A stretch of 18,452 nt of DNA, from positions 1-18,452 of the forward strand of contig DASSKW010000068.1 of NCBI GenBank assembly GCA_035690065.1, read 5' to 3'. A model generated the notes under the pieces. That model was not told the DNA's origin, ran no database searches, and worked only from the letters and a program-made list of their open reading frames with translations. Position numbers and translations under genes: made by a program. Origin of the DNA: DASSKW01 sp035690065. Its GTDB lineage: Bacteria; Pseudomonadota; Gammaproteobacteria; Natronospirales; REEB76. Of the stretch, positions 12,702-18,452 are shown one piece after another (within the stretch, counting starts at the first letter, position 1; every line of letters starts with the position of its first letter).

Positions 12702-13915
12702 GTGCCCGGCCCCGTTTGCTGGTTCTGGCGTCCACCTATCCACGCTGGCAGGATGATCCGGAGCCAGGGTTCGTGCATGAATTATCCAGACGTCTGACTG
12801 GCCGTTTCGAGGTCGCTGTACTCGCGCCGCATGCAGCGGGAGCGAAGTCCGAAGAGATCATGGGGGGTGTACATGTCTTTCGCTATCGGTATGCGCCCGC
12901 GCGTTGGGAGACGTTGGTCAACGCGGGTGGAATTGTAAATAATCTCAAACGGCAACCCTGGAGGTGGCTGCTGGTACCGGGATTCCTGCTGGCCCAGTTG
13001 TGGGCGACCCGGCGCCTGATCCGGCGCTGGCAGCCGGATGTCATCCATGCCCACTGGTTGATACCACAGGGACTGCTGGTGGCGATGCTGGCGAACATGG
13101 ATCGACGAGTACCGCCGTTTGTAGTCACCTCACATGGCGCTGATCTGTTCGCGTTGCGTGCTGCGCCTTTGGTGGTGCTGAAACGTTTCGTCATCAAACA
13201 TGCTGCAGCGATCACGGTGGTCAGCAAGGTCATGCAGGATGAAGTGCTGAAGCTCGGAGCAGATATCGCTAGGGCCTCTGTGCAACCCATGGGTGTGGAT
13301 ATGCGGACTCGATTCATTCCTGATTCGGCGGTTAACAGGTCCACAACTGAGATATTGTTCGTGGGGCGGTTGGTCGAGAAGAAAGGCCTAGCTCGCCTGA
13401 TAGCGGTGATGCCGGCGGTGTTGTCAGTATGCCCTGATGCTTCCCTGACCGTGGTCGGATTTGGTCCTGAAGAAGCAGCATTACGGCTTCAGGTCCGACA
13501 ACTGGGTTTGCAAGGCAAGGTGGATTTTGTCGGTGCGGTCCCGCAATCCGGACTGCCTGGATTCTATCGGCGTGCTGCATTGTGCGTCGCGCCATTCGTG
13601 CAAGCGGCATCCGGCGATCAGGAAGGCCTGGGACTGGTCGCCGTGGAAGCGATAGCCTGTGGCTGTCCGGTCCTGGTCGGGGATGTGCCTGCAGCACGTG
13701 ACATCCCGGTAGATCGCGTCGATGTCAGCGATCAGACTGCATTTACAGCGGCGATCACGGGCATACTCCACGATCCCGATGTGGCCAGGGCGCTGGCGCA
13801 CGACAGGAGGCAGTCCTGCTTCGAGAAGTTCGATTGGGAGGCGGTTGCGAGCGGGTATGCAGGTGTGTTGGACAGACAGTCCATGAATAATGGAAATAGC
13901 GGGTATCGATCATGA
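12698..13915 (+). CDS. Glycosyltransferase family 4 protein (TTG start)
   Basis: This 405-residue GT-B fold retaining glycosyltransferase has an N-terminal acceptor domain (LVLASTYPRWQDDPEPGFV at 8-26, then DVIHAHWLIPQG). The C-terminal nucleotide-sugar domain has ILFVGRLVEKKG (219-230), SLTVVGFGPE, VDFVGAVP and the E-X7-E pair E309/E317 (EGLGLVAVEAIACG). It should transfer a sugar from an NDP- or GDP-donor to a lipid-linked or growing glycan on the cytoplasmic face of the membrane. The start is read as TTG at 12698 because it overlaps the preceding stop (TTGA). No ATG or GTG occurs in frame near the conserved N-terminus. Its stop overlaps galE (ATGA). Donor and acceptor are unknown; hexose transfer is typical of the family. 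Confidence 0.88.
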   Translation: MSARPRLLVLASTYPRWQDDPEPGFVHELSRRLTGRFEVAVLAPHAAGAKSEEIMGGVHVFRYRYAPARWETLVNAGGIVNNLKRQPWRWLLVPGFLLAQLWATRRLIRRWQPDVIHAHWLIPQGLLVAMLANMDRRVPPFVVTSHGADLFALRAAPLVVLKRFVIKHAAAITVVSKVMQDEVLKLGADIARASVQPMGVDMRTRFIPDSAVNRSTTEILFVGRLVEKKGLARLIAVMPAVLSVCPDASLTVVGFGPEEAALRLQVRQLGLQGKVDFVGAVPQSGLPGFYRRAALCVAPFVQAASGDQEGLGLVAVEAIACGCPVLVGDVPAARDIPVDRVDVSDQTAFTAAITGILHDPDVARALAHDRRQSCFEKFDWEAVASGYAGVLDRQSMNNGNSGYRS

Positions 13916-14883
13916 AGCAAGTCCTGGTCTGCGGGGGCGCGGGTTATATTGGCGCGCACATGGCGAAACTGCTTGCCGAGGCGGGTTTCGGTGTCACGGT
14001 GCTCGATAATCTTTCGACCGGCCATCGTGAAGCTGCGCGGTGGGGAGAATTGGTCGAAGCCGATTTGCTGAATCCGGTGGAGCTGGAACGGCTATTTTCC
14101 GGTAAGCAGTTCGATGTTGTGATGCATTTCTGTGCGTTATCGCTGGTCGGCGATTCTGTGCGCGAGCCATTGGCTTATTACCGCAACAACGTCGGCGGTA
14201 CCCTCAACCTGTTGCATGCCATGCGGCAAGTAGGCGTTGACCGGTTGGTGTTCTCGTCTTCTGCTGCGGTTTACGGTATGCCGGAGCAGTCTCCCATCGA
14301 TGAGGCGCAGCCGGAACAGCCCATCAATCCGTATGGCGCCAGCAAGGCCATGGTCGAGCGCATGCTCGCTGATGCGGCGGCGTATGGATTGCGCTCGGTA
14401 TCCTTGCGCTATTTCAATGCAGCCGGTGCAGATCCTTCAGCCGGGATCGGTGAATCCCACAATCCGGAAACCCATCTGATACCAAACCTGCTAAAGGCCG
14501 CGCTGGATGGTTCGGTAGTGAAGATATTCGGAACCGATTACGCCACCCGGGACGGAACCTGCGTCCGTGATTATGTGCATGTCAACGATCTGGCAAAAGC
14601 GCATCTGTTGGCGCTGGAGTACATGCAGGAACATGCCGGTGCTTTTCGTTTCAACCTTGGCAGCGACACCGGTTACAGCGTGCTGGAAGTGGTGGAAGCC
14701 GCGCGTCGCGTGACCGGCAAGTATATAAAGACACAATCACAAGCCCGCCGCGCCGGTGATCCGCCTGCGCTGGTCGCGTCCAGCAAGGCGGCACGCGAGG
14801 CGCTGGACTGGCGACCGGATTACGACGACATCGATTCGATCGTCGAATCGGCCTGGCGCTGGCATCGTGCGGCTCGCTATTAG
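13912..14883 (+). CDS. galE: UDP-glucose 4-epimerase
   Basis: GalE interconverts UDP-glucose and UDP-galactose with tightly bound NAD. The 323-residue short-chain dehydrogenase-like protein has the NAD motif GGAGYIG (8-14), LDNLSTGH (31-38), VMHFCA, FSSSAAVYG (114-122), the catalytic Y141-x-x-x-K145 (YGASK), RYFNAAGAD and RDYVHVNDLAKAH. All are diagnostic of the GalE subgroup. The length is normal. The ATG overlaps the stop of the preceding glycosyltransferase by four bases. In this locus its product UDP-galactopyranose is the substrate of Glf, which is encoded on the opposite strand 1.1 kb further on. It is convergent with the second glycosyltransferase, with only 28 bases between the stops and no evident terminator there. 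Specificity for UDP-GlcNAc/GalNAc cannot be excluded from the sequence alone. Confidence 0.94.
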   Translation: MKQVLVCGGAGYIGAHMAKLLAEAGFGVTVLDNLSTGHREAARWGELVEADLLNPVELERLFSGKQFDVVMHFCALSLVGDSVREPLAYYRNNVGGTLNLLHAMRQVGVDRLVFSSSAAVYGMPEQSPIDEAQPEQPINPYGASKAMVERMLADAAAYGLRSVSLRYFNAAGADPSAGIGESHNPETHLIPNLLKAALDGSVVKIFGTDYATRDGTCVRDYVHVNDLAKAHLLALEYMQEHAGAFRFNLGSDTGYSVLEVVEAARRVTGKYIKTQSQARRAGDPPALVASSKAAREALDWRPDYDDIDSIVESAWRWHRAARY

Positions 14884-14911
14884 GCCGAGCGACTTCGATA
14901 GCGCGCCGATC

Positions 14912-16027
14912 TCATCCGGCTTCGACTGACGCCAGCAACTTCTTTTCCATCCCGCCGATGAGCGTCGCCCAGTCCTGTATCGGTACCGTTACAGGTTGTG
15001 GTCGTGCCAGTTGGGCGAGTATCACGCGTTCGAGATCTGCTGCATCGTCGGGACGGTACAAAGCCGCGGGTTGAGCGGCGAGCAAATGCTGCATGACACC
15101 GATCCGTGCGGCGACGATCGGCAACCCGCATGCCAGCATCTCGTAGGCTTTCTGCGGAAAGCAGAAGCGGCCGAACACCGTGTCACGCAGATAGATGATC
15201 CCGACATCCAGTGCATTGAAGAGTTCCGCGGTGCGCGCATGCGGCAGCATGCCGAGATAATGGATGCGCTCTCCGACGGGAGGCGGCAGTCTCTCGTCCA
15301 GCGGTCCCGCCAATACCAGATGTACGTCCTGACGCTGGGCCGCGACCATCGGCCATGCGTTGTAAAGGGTATCTATACCCCGGTTCTGGTACAACGCGCC
15401 AGCGGTCCCGATCAGCAAGGCAGTTTCCGGCAAGCCCAGTGCGCGCCGTGCAGTCAGACGATCCAGCGTACGGAATACCTGTTTGTCCACGGTGCTTGGC
15501 ATCGCCATCACCTCACCGTGCGCGTGGTAGGTTTCGATCACCAGTTGTTTCAACGGCTCACTGGTGGTGGTCACCAGGGCAGCACCCTGTACGGCACGTC
15601 GCAGCATCGTGACCATGCCGGGGATGCGCGCCTGACCGAAGCTTTCGAAATTGTCGTAGAGATCCACGGCATAAGGGATCGTCAGCCGTCTCGCCAGCCA
15701 GGCAGTCAATGCGACATGCGGGATATCAGACGCACCGACGATGACATCGGGCGCGAACTCGCGGATGCGTCGCGACAGCTTGCCAGGGTAAGCGAGCAAT
15801 CCGGGCACATAGCCGAATCCCGGTGAACGGGATTCCCAGGTCAGTTGACCGGGGGATGCCTCGTGTCTCCACACACCTTCAGCGTGTCCCTGATAACTGA
15901 AACAGTAACCTCGTACCTCGTGGCCGAGCCGGGCGAGCTGAAACGGGATCTCGTACAGTCGCGCATAGCGATCGAGGATCACATCCCTGCTCATGTAACG
16001 GCGTTTGCACAGGAATGCGATACGCAT
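14912..16027 (-). CDS. Glycosyltransferase, GT4-like
   Basis: This 371-residue GT-B glycosyltransferase has an N-terminal domain (MRIAFLCKRRYMSRDV..., FAPDVIVGASDIPHVAL, VDLYDNFESFG, VTTTSEPLKQ). Its C-terminal donor-binding domain has LLIGTAGALYQNRGIDTLYNA, VHLVLAGPLD, IHYLGMLPH and FCFPQKAYEMLACGLPIVAA. In the last motif the second Glu of the usual E-X7-E pair is present, but the first position is Phe, as in a subset of GT4 enzymes with a P-x-K-x-x-E pattern. The ATG at 16027 is five bases after the glf stop, so it is probably translated together with glf. That proximity makes a galactofuranosyltransferase role plausible, but this is inference. It is the last gene of a leftward operon converging on galE. 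Confidence 0.85.
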   Translation of the reverse strand: MRIAFLCKRRYMSRDVILDRYARLYEIPFQLARLGHEVRGYCFSYQGHAEGVWRHEASPGQLTWESRSPGFGYVPGLLAYPGKLSRRIREFAPDVIVGASDIPHVALTAWLARRLTIPYAVDLYDNFESFGQARIPGMVTMLRRAVQGAALVTTTSEPLKQLVIETYHAHGEVMAMPSTVDKQVFRTLDRLTARRALGLPETALLIGTAGALYQNRGIDTLYNAWPMVAAQRQDVHLVLAGPLDERLPPPVGERIHYLGMLPHARTAELFNALDVGIIYLRDTVFGRFCFPQKAYEMLACGLPIVAARIGVMQHLLAAQPAALYRPDDAADLERVILAQLARPQPVTVPIQDWATLIGGMEKKLLASVEAG

Positions 16028-16032
16028 GCAGT

Positions 16033-17142
16033 TCAGCCCAACAACTTCTTGGCCGTGGCGAGTGCTGCGCCGGCGACCTGGTCCATGTTGTAGTACCGGT
16101 ATTGAGCCAGACGACCCACAAACGTCACATCGGGTTCCTTTTCGGCCAGTGCTTCATAACGCTTGAAGAGCATCTCGTTCTCGGTGCGCGGTACCGGGTA
16201 GTAGGGATCGCCTTCGGCCTGCGGGTATTCGCGCACGATGGAAGTGCCCGAATGCGCTTGCCCGGTCAGGTGTTTGAATTCGGTGATACGGGTGAAGGCA
16301 TGATCGTTCGGGTAATTGACCGTACCGGTTTCCTGGAACTGCGCGAGTCCCGGCAGGTGTTCATGCTCGAAACGCAGTGAACGGTAAGGCAGCCGGCCGT
16401 AGCAGTATGCGAAATAGGCATCGATCGGTCCGGTAAACACGATGTGTCCGAAGCGCGCGCGATCTTTCAGTGCCGTGAAATCCACGCCGAGTTCCACACT
16501 GATATCGGGGTGATCCAGCATGTTCTGGAACATGCACGCATAGCCGTTTTTGGGCATGGCCTGGAAGCTGTCAGTGAAATAGCGGTCGTCGGTGTTGGTG
16601 CGTACCGGGATGCGTGCAGCGACACCCGCCTTGAGTTGTGAAGGCTCCAGCCCCCACTGCTTGCGGGTGTAATTCAGGAAAAATTTTTCGTACAGGTCAC
16701 GACCCACGCTGTTGAGGATCAGATCTTCGCTGTTAGTGATCGGGTCGCGAGGTTCATGCACCCGTTCGAAGAATGCCGCAGCACCTGCTTCGTCAAGTTC
16801 CAGGCCATAGAGGCGGTTGAGAGTATCGCGGTTGATCGGGAAGGGGTAGGTGACACCATCGATGACACAGCGTACCCGGTGTTCATAAGGATGCCATTCG
16901 GTGAAGCGCGACAGATATTCGGCGATCCGCTCACCGTTGGTATGAAAGATATGCGGCCCATAGCGGTGGATCAGCACCCCGTGAGCGTCGTATTCATCGT
17001 AGGCATTACCAGCGACATGCGGGCGTTTGTCGATGATGTGCACGCGATGACCGGCTTCCGCCAATTCACGGGCCATGATACTGCCGGCGAAGCCGGCGCC
17101 GACGACCAGACAGGTGGATTTGATCGGACCGGCTCTCAGCAT
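16033..17142 (-). CDS. glf: UDP-galactopyranose mutase
   Basis: Glf is a flavoenzyme that converts UDP-galactopyranose to UDP-galactofuranose, the donor for galactofuranose residues in O-antigens, capsules and related glycans. The protein (369 residues from ATG 17142) has the FAD-binding VVGAGFAGSIMARELAEAG (13-31), HIIDKRPHVAGN, the substrate-loop region GPHIFHT (62-68), NYTRKQWG (157-164) with the conserved Trp, and a C-terminal FVGRLAQYRYYNMDQV with the FAD-contacting Arg and Tyr residues. I prefer the ATG at 17142, seven bases after the upstream stop, because it gives the usual short N-terminus. The ATG at 17199 would overlap the upstream gene by 50 bases. It is encoded in a leftward operon between a TagB/TagF-like transferase and a glycosyltransferase. 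The assignment is secure. Confidence 0.96.
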   Translation of the reverse strand: MLRAGPIKSTCLVVGAGFAGSIMARELAEAGHRVHIIDKRPHVAGNAYDEYDAHGVLIHRYGPHIFHTNGERIAEYLSRFTEWHPYEHRVRCVIDGVTYPFPINRDTLNRLYGLELDEAGAAAFFERVHEPRDPITNSEDLILNSVGRDLYEKFFLNYTRKQWGLEPSQLKAGVAARIPVRTNTDDRYFTDSFQAMPKNGYACMFQNMLDHPDISVELGVDFTALKDRARFGHIVFTGPIDAYFAYCYGRLPYRSLRFEHEHLPGLAQFQETGTVNYPNDHAFTRITEFKHLTGQAHSGTSIVREYPQAEGDPYYPVPRTENEMLFKRYEALAEKEPDVTFVGRLAQYRYYNMDQVAGAALATAKKLLG

Positions 17143-17149
17143 GTCTGTA

Positions 17150-18445
17150 TCAGGGCCTTGCTTGATCGGCTGCAGTGACCGGCAGCCAGTGTTGCTCACG
17201 CATGAATTCGATCAGCTTCGGAACCGCCTGCTCCTGCGGCAGAGCATCGAAAGCCTTGCTTCGCAGGCGCATGCGGGCGTCGGCATAGCTATCCCGCGCC
17301 GCACGGTTTGCCAATACCGCCAACAATGCCTCCCAGGAATCTGTGATGGGCCCGGGCATCATATCAGCCGGGTCGAACTGGAGTTGCCGGTCTTCGCGTG
17401 CATAGTTATCGCCATCCGGGATCAGGAAAAATACCGGTCTATCCAGCAACAGATAGTCCATGTAAATGGAAGAATAATCGGTTATCAGCGCGTCGGCGTG
17501 CGGTAACAGGGGATAGATGTCCGAGTCGGCTGAGCAGCGGTGCAGGTGGCGCCCGGTGATCGAATCGGCGCAGGGTTCGGATGGATGGAACTTGAACAGG
17601 AATTCGAAGCCATGGGTCTCGGCAAATACATCGATCGCCTGCACGGTTGTGTCGTCGAGCTTCATCGGGGCCGCCCCCGAATCGCGCATCGTCGGCGCCA
17701 CGATTACCAGTTTGCGGCCCTGCTGTGTCCATGCGTCAAGCTGGCGTGCTGTCTCCGCGTCCACGTTGCTCCACAGAAGGTTGTCGGTATCGGCCGGGAA
17801 AGTATTGAATGCGTTACGAGGGTAACCCGTTAGCGGAAAGTGATCGCTGACGAATGCGGGCATGAAAACCTGGTCGCGATAGAAATGTGAGGTGGTGCTG
17901 ACCGCGCCATAGCGAACCATGCGTCCGGTAAACCGGTAAAACAGCACCCGCAACCAGAATACCCGGGGCTGCGAGAACCAGCGGTAGCTGCCGGTCTCGT
18001 TGCGCCATTTGTCCAACTCGATGCGTTTGAAGCCGACGCCGTGCCACAACTGCAGGACATGAGCCCGGATCAGCAGGAAGCGGCGCAGGTGACGACCCCA
18101 GTCCGTGGAGTCGGCGACGACTGTGCCGCAGCGCAACAGATACCAGACCGCCCGCAAGCCGGGGTAATGGGACACCTCACGCGAGCTGCCCGCAAACAAG
18201 TCAATTACGTCCAGACGTTCGGTGATGAAGACCAGACGCAGATCTGGTGCGTGCAAGCCGCTTTGCAGGAAGAAGTGCTTGGCATTATCGAGGAACTTGC
18301 CGTGTTGCCGGCCGATCACCGCGATCCAGTCACGCCGCTTGGGAATCAGCGTGGCGGCTGGCGCCAGCAACAGCCAGCCCAGCAGACTGCCAAAGAATGA
18401 AAGTCCAAGTCCGCCAAACTCCCGCAGCCACCTAGCGGCGGACAT
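17150..18445 (-). CDS. CDP-glycerol glycerophosphotransferase-like protein (TagB/TagF family)
   Basis: This protein of 431 residues (possibly longer, since the frame is open to the window edge) belongs to the glyphos_transf family. In Gram-positive bacteria members add glycerol- or ribitol-phosphate to wall teichoic acid; in Gram-negatives they occur in capsule and O-antigen loci. It has an N-terminal hydrophobic segment (about 14-32), LQLWHGVGFKRIELDK (WHG at 134-136), YGAVSTTSHFYRD, LTGYPRNA, VIVAPTMRDSG, FLFKFHPSE (KFHP at 285-288) and ADALITDYSSIYMDYLLLDR (TDYSS at 322-326). The His and Ser-rich motifs seen in TagF catalysis are all kept. No CDP-glycerol synthesis gene (tagD) is in view, so the donor may be CDP-glycerol, another CDP-polyol or unknown. 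Its stop is seven bases before glf, indicating one operon. Confidence 0.85.
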   Translation of the reverse strand: MSAARWLREFGGLGLSFFGSLLGWLLLAPAATLIPKRRDWIAVIGRQHGKFLDNAKHFFLQSGLHAPDLRLVFITERLDVIDLFAGSSREVSHYPGLRAVWYLLRCGTVVADSTDWGRHLRRFLLIRAHVLQLWHGVGFKRIELDKWRNETGSYRWFSQPRVFWLRVLFYRFTGRMVRYGAVSTTSHFYRDQVFMPAFVSDHFPLTGYPRNAFNTFPADTDNLLWSNVDAETARQLDAWTQQGRKLVIVAPTMRDSGAAPMKLDDTTVQAIDVFAETHGFEFLFKFHPSEPCADSITGRHLHRCSADSDIYPLLPHADALITDYSSIYMDYLLLDRPVFFLIPDGDNYAREDRQLQFDPADMMPGPITDSWEALLAVLANRAARDSYADARMRLRSKAFDALPQEQAVPKLIEFMREQHWLPVTAADQARP

Positions 18446-18452
18446 CGATGAC

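Noticed and set aside
14832..14850. Inverted repeat CGATTCGA-TCG-TCGAATCG near the end of galE
   Set aside because: It lies within conserved coding sequence, 30 bases before the stop and without a T-run. It is probably a codon-level coincidence rather than a terminator.
16519..16534. Palindrome CATGTTC-TG-GAACATG, resembling a LexA-like or regulator site
   Set aside because: It is inside the glf coding region, encoding FQNM-type residues, with no promoter near it. It does not match the gammaproteobacterial LexA box CTG-N10-CAG in a usable position.
1..18452. CRISPR arrays, tRNA or rRNA genes, insertion sequences, prophage and defence systems
   Set aside because: No regularly spaced repeats, tRNA-like cloverleaf, transposase, integrase or known defence-gene motifs were seen on either strand.

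Overview
The window looks like chromosomal DNA of a gammaproteobacterium with fairly high G+C content. Three arrangements support this: a petABC (cytochrome bc1) operon followed by sspA-sspB, a divergent rsmI / lpoA-yraN-diaA block in the same relative order as in Escherichia coli, and a cytochrome b with a non-PEWY Qo motif of the kind known from beta- and gammaproteobacteria. I cannot name the genus; a Chromatiales- or Acidiferrobacterales-like lineage is a guess.

Layout. (1) 2-2785, + strand: petA (5' truncated by the window edge), petB and petC encode the Rieske protein, cytochrome b and cytochrome c1, followed by a strong hairpin. (2) 2841-3958, + strand: sspA and sspB (RNA polymerase-associated stringent starvation protein and ClpXP adaptor). 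(3) 4035-7720, + strand: an accessory stretch with a DUF3465 protein, a DUF4442 hotdog protein, a macro-domain (ADP-ribose) hydrolase and a large membrane O-acyltransferase with a C-terminal SGNH esterase domain. The acyltransferase looks A+T-rich by eye and is probably acquired. (4) 7735-7911, - strand: the last ~58 codons of an FAD-linked oxidase, a gene remnant. (5) 8015-10941, - strand: lpoA-yraN-diaA, divergent from rsmI (11026-11874, +). The dolP gene expected after diaA is absent. (6) 11913-14883, + strand: a methyltransferase, a GT4 glycosyltransferase and galE, joined by 4-base start/stop overlaps. (7) 14912-18445, - strand: a CDP-glycerol glycerophosphotransferase-like protein, UDP-galactopyranose mutase (glf) and a second glycosyltransferase, almost without gaps and converging on galE.

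How the genes fit together. Blocks 6 and 7 read as one surface-polysaccharide locus. GalE would make UDP-galactopyranose and Glf would convert it to UDP-galactofuranose. The two glycosyltransferases and the TagB/TagF-like enzyme would use the sugars and possibly a polyol phosphate. The acyltransferase of block 3 could decorate the same or another glycan. Blocks 1, 2 and 5 are housekeeping: respiration, stress and proteolysis, peptidoglycan synthesis control, and translation.

I saw no tRNA, rRNA, CRISPR array, insertion sequence or attachment site. I found no clearly new multi-gene system. The points most worth checking are the PLWY Qo motif and the extended C-terminus of cytochrome b, the FAD-oxidase remnant marking a rearranged junction, the hotdog/macro gene pair, and the galactofuranose plus TagF-like locus.
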